Of a stretch of DNA of 16,832 nucleotides, positions 1 through 7,584 are shown piece after piece. The stretch covers positions 1 to 16,832 of the forward strand of contig CAZJHX010000201.1 of the NCBI GenBank assembly GCA_964545715.1. Reading direction: 5' to 3'. This stretch comes from CAZJHX01 sp964545715 (GTDB taxonomy: Bacteria; Myxococcota_A; UBA9042; GCA-2863065). Every line of letters starts with the position of its first letter. Position 1 is the first letter of the stretch. The notes beneath the pieces were generated by a model. The model ran no database searches and was not told where the DNA came from. It was given only the letters and a program-made list of their open reading frames with translations. Both the position numbers and the translations under genes were made by a program.

Positions 1-1
1 C

Positions 2-358
2 ACGAGGGGCGCAACGCCGTTTGGCACCAGTCACCTAGCGGAATTACAGGCGTGGTGGGTCCGTTGCCGGAGCATGCTCCGAGTACCCGCCGCCTTCGCA
101 GTTTTGGCCTTCAGTGCAACGATCAGCGTCATGCTGGCCGAGATCTTTCGCGGGCGGAACTACTCCGATGTTGGTGTGCCGATGTACACGACGCCGTCGC
201 TGGGCTTCCTGGCCGGACTGGTGGGCTTTGTGCTGGTCGGGGCGCTGGCGGCTCGTCAGGTCGACCGGGTCGCTCCCGGTGCCGGGCCCTGGGCATTCGG
301 TCTGCACGCGCTTTGGCTGTTGCCCCAGCTGATGATGTTGGGCTGGCTGACGGGTTAA
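2..358 (+). CDS. Hypothetical membrane protein, 3' part (5' end outside window)
   Basis: I do not recognise this protein. The frame is open from base 2 to the TAA at 356-358, so it is probably the C-terminal part of a longer gene that begins before the window. An internal ATG at 74 would give a 94-residue protein, but no good ribosome binding site precedes it. Counting from that ATG, three hydrophobic stretches are visible, roughly residues 5-23, 42-61 and 73-94, which suggests an inner-membrane protein with a short charged loop containing FRGRNY between the first two. The gene converges on the beta-helix lipoprotein gene, and the two stop codons share the bases TTAA (355-358), leaving no room for a terminator. 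No catalytic motif is visible. I am confident that it is coding but not of its function. Confidence 0.55.
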   Translation, partial: TRGATPFGTSHLAELQAWWVRCRSMLRVPAAFAVLAFSATISVMLAEIFRGRNYSDVGVPMYTTPSLGFLAGLVGFVLVGALAARQVDRVAPGAGPWAFGLHALWLLPQLMMLGWLTG

Positions 359-522
359 GGCGCTACGCAGGGGGCCGGGTTGTCAGCGCATGATTTGCCC
401 GCCGCTTTGATGCTGCCGCTGCAGCACTTGGCCGCCCCGCCCGGTAGCGCGCCACAGCCCGTGCCGCCGCAGACGCCGCAGGACTTGGCGCAACAGACGG
501 TACCCGAGGGGATGCCGTCGCA
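355..522 (-). other. C-terminal cysteine-rich module of the beta-helix protein
   Basis: This stretch encodes the last 55 residues (about 616-670) of the beta-helix lipoprotein. It contains ten cysteines in the pattern C-x8-CC-x3-C-x2-C-x4-C-x9-CC-x9-C-x6-C, with the core CCAKSCGVCGGTGCG, then PGGAAKCC, then APCV. The density of Cys and Gly suggests a small disulfide-bonded extracellular module, perhaps for surface attachment or carbohydrate binding. I recall similar tails on secreted proteins of myxobacteria and some algae, but that is memory and not a search result. Confidence 0.6.
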
Positions 523-2367
523 CTCGATCGGGTTCTTGGGGATGGTGTCGGCCAGCGCCGCTTTGCCGGCCCACCCGTTGAGCAGGTTCCAGATCGGCCC
601 GTCCAGCTGCTCGGGGATTGCGACGGCCGCGACGGCGTCAGGGCCGAGGCGATCGGCCAGCTGAGCCAGGTACAGGCTGCGCGGCAGCACCGGCGCGCCT
701 TGCGACTCCCACCAGCCGAAGGGCTCACCCGGGGAGTAGCTGCTCTCGACCTTTTTGCCCTTGGTGCCGACCGCCCAGTTCATGGCGCCTTTGGGGGCGT
801 CACAGCGGATCTCCTTGGTCGCCAGTATGTTCCAAAAGAGCGTCTGCGCGCCCGCCCAGCCGTGCCCGGTGCCGGAGCTGGTCCGGTTTTGCGCGTCAAA
901 GACCCGGGACATGTCGCTGTCGAACAGCAGCCCGGTCGCCCAGCGGTGGTGCGGGCCCTCGTCGCTGTTGTTCTTCATGGACAGGCTGTCCAGCCACACG
1001 TGCGGGCCGGGGACGCGGCTGCCGGTCACGAAGTTGTGTCGCCCGTCGCGTGCATAGCAGCGCGTAAACAGGTTGCCGGTGCCCCCGCTGACGTTGAACG
1101 AGTAGCGCCGGCCGCCCGAGACCTTGGACTTGGGGTCCAGCTGCGCCACCTCGGCGATGGTGTTGAAGCTGGACTCGTCGTGCAGCGTGACTGCGGCGAA
1201 GGCGAAATGCACGGCCGTGACGCGCTGCACCCAGCTGTTGGCGGCGCGGGTGAATTTGACGGCGTTCCAGCCGTGCTCTTCGTCCTCGTCCCCGGCGTAC
1301 TGCGACTCCAACCGCAGATCTTCCACGCCGCACTGCTGGATGCGTCCGCTGACGTCCGCCAGGAAGATCGCGCCTCCGCCGTACTTCGACTCGATGGTGT
1401 CCACAATGGGGATGTCGACTGTGATGGCATTGTCCGAGATCGCCGTGATGACGCGCTCATGCTCGATCTCGTAGGACGCGGCCTTCCACCCCCACTGCGC
1501 CATCTTCAAGTCGTCGATCCAGGCCTGGTTGGGCGTGCGCGCTACGCCGACGGTGTCGCCGACCTTGAAGCCGGCCGCCGATTCGACCTCAAATGTGTTG
1601 GCGCCGACCGGCACGTAGGCGCTGGTTATCGGGACACGTGACCCGGCCACCTCGCCAAGATCCTTGCCCTTGCCGGCGAGCCGGATCAGGTCGTGCTGGG
1701 CCTTCTTCGTGGCGACGAGGACCGTCCCGCCGGAACCCTGGCCTGCACCGCGCAGCACGACGCCGCTCTTGGAGATGATGATCGTATCGCTGACCTCGTA
1801 CGTGCCCTTGGCGAGCAGCACGGCGCCGCGAAGTCCGGCTGCGTTGGGCTCCAGTGCACCGACCGCGTCGACGGCCGCCTGGATCTGGGCGTGGTTGTCG
1901 CCCGCTTTTGGAGACAGGGTCTGCTTGACGTCTGCGTCCGGGATGGCCACGCCGCCGCGCATGTAGCCGGCCCATGAGAAGTCCGGCAGTACGTGCACTG
2001 CGTTGCTTTGCCCCTGGGCGGCGTACGTGCCGTAGCTCAGCTTTCCGCAGCCGGGATCGACTTTGACCAAAGGGGACGCAGCGCCGTGGATCAGGCGACC
2101 GTCGACCAGCTCGGCCTCGCACACTTTTGGGGGTGGTCCCGTGTCCTCGGGCGGCGGCGCAGCGTCCGGCACGTCCTCGGGAGGCGGCGCAACGTCCGGC
2201 ACGTCTTGAGGCGGCGGCGCCGGAACATCGACCACGTCTTCGGGCGGCGTCACGTCTTGGGGCGGCGCCACGTCTTGGGGCGGCGCCGGCACATCCTCGG
2301 GCGCCTTCACCTGCTCCACAGTCGCGCACTGCGCCAGCAAGAACGCCAAGACTACGAATCTATGCAT
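355..2367 (-). CDS. Secreted right-handed beta-helix (pectate-lyase-like) lipoprotein with Cys-rich C-terminal tail
   Basis: The 670-residue product starts with a hydrophobic signal segment ending LLAQC (Cys14). This resembles a lipobox, but Gln at -1 is unusual, so lipidation is uncertain. Residues of about 18-80 are a PPEDV/PPQDV-type linker. From about residue 110 the pattern of a pectate-lyase superfamily beta-helix appears: a DFSWAGY segment, a GTYEVSDTIIISKSGVVLRGAG segment typical of the first coils, repeated short strands, and GPHHRWATGLLFD late in the helix. The family is carbohydrate-directed (lyase or hydrolase); the substrate cannot be read here. The last 55 residues hold ten cysteines (see the separate entry). 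The ATG at 2367 lies 5 bases after the TAA of the PHP lipoprotein gene, with GAGG about 14 bases upstream, so the two genes are probably cotranscribed. Confidence 0.85.
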   Translation of the reverse strand: MHRFVVLAFLLAQCATVEQVKAPEDVPAPPQDVAPPQDVTPPEDVVDVPAPPPQDVPDVAPPPEDVPDAAPPPEDTGPPPKVCEAELVDGRLIHGAASPLVKVDPGCGKLSYGTYAAQGQSNAVHVLPDFSWAGYMRGGVAIPDADVKQTLSPKAGDNHAQIQAAVDAVGALEPNAAGLRGAVLLAKGTYEVSDTIIISKSGVVLRGAGQGSGGTVLVATKKAQHDLIRLAGKGKDLGEVAGSRVPITSAYVPVGANTFEVESAAGFKVGDTVGVARTPNQAWIDDLKMAQWGWKAASYEIEHERVITAISDNAITVDIPIVDTIESKYGGGAIFLADVSGRIQQCGVEDLRLESQYAGDEDEEHGWNAVKFTRAANSWVQRVTAVHFAFAAVTLHDESSFNTIAEVAQLDPKSKVSGGRRYSFNVSGGTGNLFTRCYARDGRHNFVTGSRVPGPHVWLDSLSMKNNSDEGPHHRWATGLLFDSDMSRVFDAQNRTSSGTGHGWAGAQTLFWNILATKEIRCDAPKGAMNWAVGTKGKKVESSYSPGEPFGWWESQGAPVLPRSLYLAQLADRLGPDAVAAVAIPEQLDGPIWNLLNGWAGKAALADTIPKNPIECDGIPSGTVCCAKSCGVCGGTGCGALPGGAAKCCSGSIKAAGKSCADNPAPCVAP
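2144..2310 (-). repeat. Tandem repeats encoding the Pro/Asp linker
   Basis: Degenerate tandem repeats encode the PPEDV/PPQDV linker of the beta-helix lipoprotein. Two nearly identical 30-base units lie at 2144-2173 and 2174-2203 and differ at two positions. An exact 18-base duplication lies at 2251-2268 and 2269-2286. Unit lengths are multiples of three, so expansion or contraction preserves the frame. Such linkers usually lift a domain away from the outer membrane. Confidence 0.8.
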
Positions 2368-2372
2368 GGGGC

Positions 2373-3860
2373 TTACTGGACCTCGATCGGATTACTGTAA
2401 ATCCAGGGGAACTCCTTGTGCAGCTGCTCGTGACCCTCCACATACGGCATCAGATGCGTGGTGTTGACGTGCACCTCGATGCGGTAGCGACCGGGCTTGT
2501 CGACCGGATACTCCAGCGGATCCTGGGTCTCCATCACCACCTCCGACTCGTCCGCCGTCACGCGATAGACGCGGGTCGATGCCGTCGGTTGCAGGGAGAC
2601 ATCGGCGATCAGCGCGGCCGCGGCAGGCGCTTTCAACGTGAGGCCGCCTCCGGTGCGCGCGTCCGTGGGCACCGTGTCGCCCATGAGCCAGGTCTTGTCG
2701 CCGGCCTCGGCGCGGTAGTCGAAGCCGATCGGGCTGCCCAGCACCTCAAAGACCATGTACAGGCGCCCTGCCTGCAGCGCTGCCTTGGCGTTTGCCGGCG
2801 TGCGGTCGGGCACCATCAGGTGGTTGACGTACCACTTCATCATGCGGCGATAAGAGTCGGGCCGGTCGCCGTCACTCAGCGGGGTGGGCAGCACGTTCTG
2901 GTGCACGTCGTTGCCCGCGAAGCCGGTGATCATCTTCTCCATCAAGACGGCGTCCCACCACCACAGATACGAGTCCAGGCGCTCGTGAAACTCCAAGAAG
3001 ACCAGGTCCGGCGGCGGCTGGTTCTCGCCGTCGAAGAGATAATCGGTAAACGCCAGGATGGGGGTGTCCGGATTCAGCCCGATCAGCTTGCGCAGGTCGG
3101 GCGCGACCAGCACGTGCAGGTTGCCCACCTCGATGGCGTCGATGTCCGCCGTCTTCAGCCACCCCTCGGGCGCGCCCTCGATGTGGATGGCCACCGGGAT
3201 GCCGCCGTGCGCCCGCATGTTGGCGATGCCCTCGGGCGAGGCGTCCTTGTACGCTGCCTCGACCTCCTCGGGCGTGCCCGCTGACGGGTGTGACGTCATG
3301 CCCAGCGGCGACACGCCGTCCTGGTTTCCCTCCAAGCCGGGCATGATCAGCGCCCGGTGGCCGTCCTCGCAGACGACCGTGTTGGCGACTTTGATCCCGC
3401 CCTCTTCGACCCACTCGTCGTCGCCGCGGTGCAGAAACAGCTGCTGAAAGTCGGTCTCGTCCGCCATGCGCGACGTGTGTTCGGTCAGCATGACCAGGTC
3501 GATGTGGTCCGTGCACAGCGCCGCGCGAAACGACTCGAGGCACTCTTCGTTGGCCGTACCGTCCTTCAGCACGGGCTCGCCGTCGCACGCGTCGTGTGAG
3601 TAGATCGTGTGCGCGTGGATGATCGTGCGCATCGGGCTCAGACCCTGCGTCTCTCCCAGCAGCGTCGTCGACGGCATGCCGAAGGGAAAGATGTCAGGCA
3701 GCGTTTTTGGCGGCGGCGTCACGTCGGACTCAGGCGCGGCGTCCTCGGCACCCGGGGTGTCCGGCGCGTCGTCAGCGGGGGCTGAGTCGGCTGGCGTCGA
3801 CGAGTCGGAGCACCCCACCATCACAAGCAACAACAGCGCAGTCAGCGGTATACGGTCCAT
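2373..3860 (-). CDS. PHP-domain lipoprotein, putative metal-dependent phosphoesterase-like
   Basis: The 495-residue product has a signal peptide ending VMVGC (Cys17 as the lipidated residue) followed by a Ser/Pro/Asp-rich linker to about residue 55. A PHP (polymerase and histidinol phosphatase) fold is indicated by HAHTIYSHDA (His82, His84), LTEHT (Glu127, His128), a MPGLEGN segment, VAIHIEG and later AGNDVH. Together these match the scattered His/Asp/Glu metal ligands of the superfamily. PHP proteins hydrolyse phosphoesters with a two- or three-metal centre; the exported substrate is unknown. After about residue 400 a small beta-rich region follows. The start at 3860 has no strong ribosome binding site. 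It lies 49 bases after the regulator gene and 5 bases before the beta-helix gene, so transcription with either neighbour is plausible. Family assignment is fairly secure; activity is inferred. Confidence 0.82.
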   Translation of the reverse strand: MDRIPLTALLLLVMVGCSDSSTPADSAPADDAPDTPGAEDAAPESDVTPPPKTLPDIFPFGMPSTTLLGETQGLSPMRTIIHAHTIYSHDACDGEPVLKDGTANEECLESFRAALCTDHIDLVMLTEHTSRMADETDFQQLFLHRGDDEWVEEGGIKVANTVVCEDGHRALIMPGLEGNQDGVSPLGMTSHPSAGTPEEVEAAYKDASPEGIANMRAHGGIPVAIHIEGAPEGWLKTADIDAIEVGNLHVLVAPDLRKLIGLNPDTPILAFTDYLFDGENQPPPDLVFLEFHERLDSYLWWWDAVLMEKMITGFAGNDVHQNVLPTPLSDGDRPDSYRRMMKWYVNHLMVPDRTPANAKAALQAGRLYMVFEVLGSPIGFDYRAEAGDKTWLMGDTVPTDARTGGGLTLKAPAAAALIADVSLQPTASTRVYRVTADESEVVMETQDPLEYPVDKPGRYRIEVHVNTTHLMPYVEGHEQLHKEFPWIYSNPIEVQ

Positions 3861-3909
3861 AGCGCTGAATCATGCGCCCAACGGCTCGGAATCGCCAGCG
3901 GAGCTCGGC

Positions 3910-5250
3910 TTACAGCCCGTACTTCTTTCGCTTGCGCCACAGCGTGGTCCGGCTCATCCCCAGGCGCTCGGCCGCCCGTCCGATGTGTCCGTGCGTAGCA
4001 GCCAGTGCAGCGCGAATTCGGGTGGCCTCGTCGCCGTGTCGTGCCGTTGGCCGCGTCGGTGTCGGTGCCTCCGGCTCCCGAAAGTCGGTCGGCAGGTCGC
4101 TCAGGCTGATCTCCGGTCCGCGACCGACCGCAAACGCATACTCGACCACGTTCTTCAGCTCGCGCACGTTGCCCGGCCAGTCGTAGTCCAGCAGGGTGCG
4201 CATGGCGTCGGGCGTGACTGTATCCACCACCCGTGGTCCCGAGGTGTTGCGCGCGCCGATGAATCGCCACAACAACACCTCGACGTCTCGGCGGCGCTCC
4301 CGCAGCGCCGGGAGGAAGATGGGGACAACGCGCAGCCGATACATCAAGTCCTCGCGAAAGCGACCGGCGCGCACCTCGGCACGCAAGGACCGGTGGGTCG
4401 CGGCGATGATCCGAACGTTGATCGACACGGGCGCCGCTCCCCCGACCGGAACCACGACCCGCTCTTCCAGGACGCGCAGTAGCTTGGCCTGAAACTCCAG
4501 CGGCAGCTCCGCGACCTCGTCCAGAAACAGCGTCCCGGTGTCGGCTTGCCGAAAGATACCGTCGCGATCGCGCACGGCCCCGGTAAAGGCGCCCTTGACG
4601 TGTCCGAACAGCTCGCTCTCCATCAGCGTCGGCGTCAGCGCCGCACAGTTGACGGCAACGAATGGCCTGTCCCGGCGGCTGCTCTCCGCGTGAAGCGCCC
4701 GCGCGATCAGCTCTTTGCCGGTCCCGCTCTCCCCGCGAATGAGCGCGGTCACATCGGTCTCTGCGACGTTGCGACAGGTCTGAAAGACCCGGTGCATGGC
4801 TGGATCGACGCTGGCCAGATCGTGAAAGATCGTGGCGCCGGTCGGCAAGACGTCCGGCGCTCGAATGTCGTCGCGCGCCGGGGCCGGCACCAGCACTTCG
4901 ATACCGCCGGCAAACTCGCCGTCGGCGTCAAAGAATGCGCGCGCGGTTTTTCGGAGACGCACGGCGGCTCCGTCGGCCTTGTACAGCGTCAGCGGCACGG
5001 CGCGAATCGCCTTGTACTCCGCGATACCGCACCCGACCATGCATTGCTGGCAGCGATTGGCCTTCAGGCAGTACTCGCCGAGCACGTCCGCCGCGCTGTA
5101 CCCCAGTAGCTGTTCCGCGCCTCGACTCCACATTACGATATTGCGCTCTCGGTCCACCGCAAAAACGGCGGCATCCGGCATGAGCTCGGACAGCGCGGCG
5201 AACGCGTCCTGAGGCCCAACCGTCGCCAACCAGCCAGCGAGCGTTGTCAT
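3910..5250 (-). CDS. Sigma-54-dependent activator with Cys-bearing PAS domain (FisR-like)
   Basis: The 446-residue protein is a bacterial enhancer-binding protein. Domains in order: PAS sensor (about 18-122), AAA+ ATPase (about 145-385) and a C-terminal Fis-type helix-turn-helix (about 404-446, ending in WRKRKKYGL). Walker A is GESGTGKE (173-180), the sigma-54 contact loop GAFTGA is at 220-225, and Walker B is GTLFLDE (239-245). The PAS domain carries four cysteines in one loop, Cys61, Cys67, Cys70 and Cys74. From the literature, FisR of Cupriavidus senses persulfide through cysteines in its N-terminal domain and switches on persulfide dioxygenase genes. Here the gene diverges from exactly such an operon with a sigma-54 promoter, so the same role is a strong inference. 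The ATG at 5250 lacks a clear ribosome binding site and is 9 bases from the nearest operator, so autoregulation is likely. Confidence 0.93.
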   Translation of the reverse strand: MTTLAGWLATVGPQDAFAALSELMPDAAVFAVDRERNIVMWSRGAEQLLGYSAADVLGEYCLKANRCQQCMVGCGIAEYKAIRAVPLTLYKADGAAVRLRKTARAFFDADGEFAGGIEVLVPAPARDDIRAPDVLPTGATIFHDLASVDPAMHRVFQTCRNVAETDVTALIRGESGTGKELIARALHAESSRRDRPFVAVNCAALTPTLMESELFGHVKGAFTGAVRDRDGIFRQADTGTLFLDEVAELPLEFQAKLLRVLEERVVVPVGGAAPVSINVRIIAATHRSLRAEVRAGRFREDLMYRLRVVPIFLPALRERRRDVEVLLWRFIGARNTSGPRVVDTVTPDAMRTLLDYDWPGNVRELKNVVEYAFAVGRGPEISLSDLPTDFREPEAPTPTRPTARHGDEATRIRAALAATHGHIGRAAERLGMSRTTLWRKRKKYGL

Positions 5251-5259
5251 GTTTCAGAG

Positions 5260-5276
5260 TGTTTCATGATGAAACA
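5260..5276. promoter_or_regulatory. Upstream activator site 1 (inverted repeat)
   Basis: TGTTTCAT-G-ATGAAACA is a perfect inverted repeat about a single central base. Its centre is about 110 bases upstream of the predicted sigma-54 transcription start and 18 bases from the activator's start codon. It shares the half-site ATGTTTCA-like core with site 2; a further lone half-site lies at 5249-5256. It is probably bound by the adjacent enhancer-binding protein. Confidence 0.75.
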
Positions 5277-5291
5277 TGTATTTCAATCTTT

Positions 5292-5311
5292 GATGTTTCA
5301 TATGAAACATC
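5292..5311. promoter_or_regulatory. Upstream activator site 2 (perfect 20-base palindrome)
   Basis: GATGTTTCATATGAAACATC is a perfect palindrome centred about 77 bases upstream of the predicted start of the sulfur operon. Its centre is about 33 bases (roughly three helical turns) from that of site 1, the usual arrangement for cooperative binding by dimers of a sigma-54 activator. Confidence 0.78.
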
Positions 5312-5350
5312 TCGGGTGTTGGAGGTGTGTGATTACAGTGGGTTATCGGG

Positions 5351-5367
5351 TTGGCACGCCTGGTGCT
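5351..5367 (+). promoter_or_regulatory. Sigma-54 promoter of the persulfide operon
   Basis: TTGGCACGCCTGGTGCT matches the -24/-12 consensus (TGGCACG-N4-TTGCW) with one deviation in the -12 element. The invariant GG (5353-5354) and GC (5365-5366) are separated by exactly ten bases. Transcription should start near 5378. The leader would then be only about 13 bases, just including the ribosome binding site GGAGGT (5380-5385) of the dioxygenase gene. Confidence 0.85.
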
Positions 5368-5390
5368 CATACCCGGGGCGGAGGTAGACA

Positions 5391-6092
5391 ATGATCTTCA
5401 GACAGCTCTTCGATTCCGACACATCAACCTACACGTACCTGCTGGCCGACGAGGTCACGCGCGACGGCATCATCATCGACCCGGTGGCCGCCCAGGTGGG
5501 CCGTGACGCCGCGCTCGTCGCCGATCTCGGCATCTCGCTCAAGTATGTGCTGGAGACGCACGTGCACGCCGATCACGTCACAGGGGGCGGGTCGCTCAGG
5601 GATCGCCTGGGCGCGAAGACCGTGGTGTCCAGGCTCGCCGGCGTTCACTGCGCGGACGTCCACGTGGACGACGGTGACCAGCTGGCCTTCGGCGCCCACG
5701 TGTTGAAGGTGCGCGCCACACCGGGGCACACCGCGGAGTCGCTTACCTTCGTGTTGCATCACGGCGACCAGACCCTTGCGTTTACCGGCGATGCGCTCTT
5801 TGTTCGCGGCTGCGGTCGCACGGACTTTCAAGCAGGCGACGCTCACGCGCTGTATCGCTCGGTCTGGGATCAGATCTACAGCCTGCCCGACGAGACGTTG
5901 GTCTATCCGGGCCACGACTATCGCGGCAACACGGTCACGACGGTGCGCGAGGAGAAGGCGCACAACCCACGGCTGAACAGCCGGATCACACAAGAGCAGT
6001 TCGTCGCCATCATGAACGGGTTGGAGCTGGCGCGTCCTCGCCACATGGACGTCGCGGTCCCCGCCAACCTGGCCTGCGGCGCCGGAGGCTGA
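5391..6092 (+). CDS. ETHE1-type persulfide dioxygenase (MBL fold)
   Basis: The 233-residue enzyme belongs to the metallo-beta-lactamase superfamily branch that oxidises glutathione persulfide with O2 to sulfite and glutathione in the cytoplasm. Visible motifs are THVHADHVTGG (His57, His59, Asp61, His62), TPGHTAES (His113), TGDALFVRGCGRTDFQ (Asp134) and YPGHDYRG (His175). By analogy with the family, the mononuclear iron ligands would be His57, His113 and Asp134. RGCGRTDFQ and the HNPRLN segment near the C-terminus favour persulfide dioxygenase over glyoxalase II. Length is typical. The ATG at 5391 follows GGAGGT by five bases. It is the first gene after the sigma-54 promoter, with the rhodanese gene two bases downstream. 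Hydrolase annotation is possible in automated pipelines but less likely to be right. Confidence 0.93.
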   Translation: MIFRQLFDSDTSTYTYLLADEVTRDGIIIDPVAAQVGRDAALVADLGISLKYVLETHVHADHVTGGGSLRDRLGAKTVVSRLAGVHCADVHVDDGDQLAFGAHVLKVRATPGHTAESLTFVLHHGDQTLAFTGDALFVRGCGRTDFQAGDAHALYRSVWDQIYSLPDETLVYPGHDYRGNTVTTVREEKAHNPRLNSRITQEQFVAIMNGLELARPRHMDVAVPANLACGAGG

Positions 6093-6094
6093 TC

Positions 6095-6397
6095 ATGCGA
6101 GTCATCGATGTAAGAGAACCCCGTGAGTTCTACGGCGACCTGGGGCATCTTCCCGGCGCGCAGCTCGTGCCTCTGGCCAGTGTGCCCGAGGCGATGTGCG
6201 GGTGGGACCCGTCTGAGCCCATCCTGGTGGTCTGTCGATCGGGCGCCCGGGCCGGCCGCGCATGTGGCCTGCTGACAGCCAACGGGTTTAGCGACGTCCG
6301 CAATCTGACGGGCGGCATGTTGGCCTGGCACGCTCGGGGCGGCGACGCGTGCCACGTCCGGCACAAGGAGGCCGCGTCATGCTCGTCCTGGGTCTGA
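6095..6397 (+). CDS. Single-domain rhodanese sulfurtransferase
   Basis: The product is a 100-residue rhodanese. It begins RVIDVREPREF, the usual first strand, and has the active-site loop CRSGAR (Cys47) and a closing NLTGGMLAW motif. Rhodaneses carry sulfane sulfur as a cysteine persulfide; beside a persulfide dioxygenase, the expected reaction is glutathione persulfide plus sulfite to thiosulfate. Some bacteria fuse the two as one protein; here they are separate but nearly contiguous. The ATG at 6095 follows GGAGG (6084-6088), which lies inside the end of the dioxygenase gene. The 3' end overlaps the next gene by 19 bases, and the last dozen residues (HKEAASCSSWV) look like a tail past the folded domain. 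Confidence 0.92.
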   Translation: MRVIDVREPREFYGDLGHLPGAQLVPLASVPEAMCGWDPSEPILVVCRSGARAGRACGLLTANGFSDVRNLTGGMLAWHARGGDACHVRHKEAASCSSWV

Positions 6398-7581
6398 TTC
6401 TGGCGGCGCTCATGGGCGTTGTCCTGGGCCTCCTCGGAGGCGGCGGCTCCATACTGACCGTCCCCATTCTCATCTACGCGCTCGGCCTGGAGGCCAAAGC
6501 CGCCATCGCGACGTCCCTGCTCGTCGTCGCCGTGACCAGCCTGGCCGGCGCCGCCCAGCATGCGCGCGCCGGCAACCTCTGCTGGCGCACCGGGCTGCTG
6601 TTCAGCGCCGTCGTCATGATCGGCGCCTACGTCGGGGGGCGCGCTGCTGCTTATGTGTCCGGTACGTCGTTGCTGCTCCTCTTCGCCGGCCTCATGGTCG
6701 TCACCGGTGTCGCCATGCTCATACGCCGCGCCCCCACGGTGCGACCTGCGACGCTCCGCTTCGGCCCGGTAGTCATCGAAGGGCTGGTCGTTGGAGTCGT
6801 GACCGGCCTCGTCGGCGCGGGCGGCGGGTTTCTGGTGGTTCCGGCGCTGGTGCTGCTGGGCGGCATGGATATGCGTCGCGCCGTCGGCACGTCTCTGCTC
6901 GTCATCGCGCTCAAATCGTTCGCGGGGCTCGCCGGGCACCTGGCGCACGTCTCCATCGACTTGCACCTGGCAGCCATGGTCGTCGGCGTCGCCGTGCTCG
7001 GGTCCCTGGTCGGCACGCGGCTGGCGCAGGTCGTCGCACCAGAGCGGCTGCGCAAGGCCTTTGCCACCTTCGTGCTGCTGATGGCCGGGTTCATGGTCGC
7101 CAAGGAGCTCCCGCCGGTGGCTGTCGAAGCGGTCTTCGTCGACCGATGGCCCTTTTGGGCCGGCGGCGCGGCCATCGCCGGGTTTGTGCTCTTCTTTTTG
7201 CTGGCCGGCGGTCGCGTCCTGGGCGTATCGACCGGCTTTCAGGACGCGTGCGGCCTGCAGCGTACGTGGCGTATTCCGTTTCTGGCGGGCATCGTCGCAG
7301 GCGGCCTGATCGCGGCGCTGCTGTCCGGCGGCTGGAGCCCGACCTCCGGCATGGGCCTGTTCGATGTCGCGATTACGGCATCGCTGCCCGCGAAAGCGGC
7401 GCTGTTCACCGCGGGCGGAGTCCTCATCGGCTTCGGCACTCGGCTGGCGGGCGGCTGCACGTCCGGCCATGGCATCGTCGGCATGGCCCAACTCGCGCCC
7501 TCGTCTCTCATCGCCACCGGGGCATTCATGGTGTCCGGCTTTGTGGTGACCAACGCTCTGTTCACCCTGTTTGGAGGCTGA
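6379..7581 (+). CDS. TSUP (TauE/SafE) transporter fused to N-terminal half of YeeE/YedE
   Basis: This 400-residue membrane protein joins two sulfur-transport modules. Residues 1-250 are a TSUP permease with two similar halves, marked by GLLGGGGSILTVP and GLVGAGGGFLVVP. This family exports sulfite or related sulfur anions. Residues 257-400 match the first half of YeeE/YedE, with GRVLGVSTGF, SGGWSP and the signature GFGTRLAGGCTSGHG (Cys360). From the literature, YeeE-type proteins move thiosulfate using conserved cysteines. I start at the ATG at 6379, preceded by AAGGAG (6365-6370); the longer frame from 6349 only reads the overlapping rhodanese end. The two modules are usually separate genes in similar operons, so the fusion is unusual. 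The companion half follows three bases downstream. Confidence 0.87.
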   Translation: MLVLGLILAALMGVVLGLLGGGGSILTVPILIYALGLEAKAAIATSLLVVAVTSLAGAAQHARAGNLCWRTGLLFSAVVMIGAYVGGRAAAYVSGTSLLLLFAGLMVVTGVAMLIRRAPTVRPATLRFGPVVIEGLVVGVVTGLVGAGGGFLVVPALVLLGGMDMRRAVGTSLLVIALKSFAGLAGHLAHVSIDLHLAAMVVGVAVLGSLVGTRLAQVVAPERLRKAFATFVLLMAGFMVAKELPPVAVEAVFVDRWPFWAGGAAIAGFVLFFLLAGGRVLGVSTGFQDACGLQRTWRIPFLAGIVAGGLIAALLSGGWSPTSGMGLFDVAITASLPAKAALFTAGGVLIGFGTRLAGGCTSGHGIVGMAQLAPSSLIATGAFMVSGFVVTNALFTLFGG

Positions 7582-7584
7582 CTC

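Noticed and set aside
2127..3284. 385-residue open frame on the plus strand
   Set aside because: Begins in the repeat linker antisense strand (Arg/Ala/Pro-rich) and runs against two well-supported lipoprotein genes.
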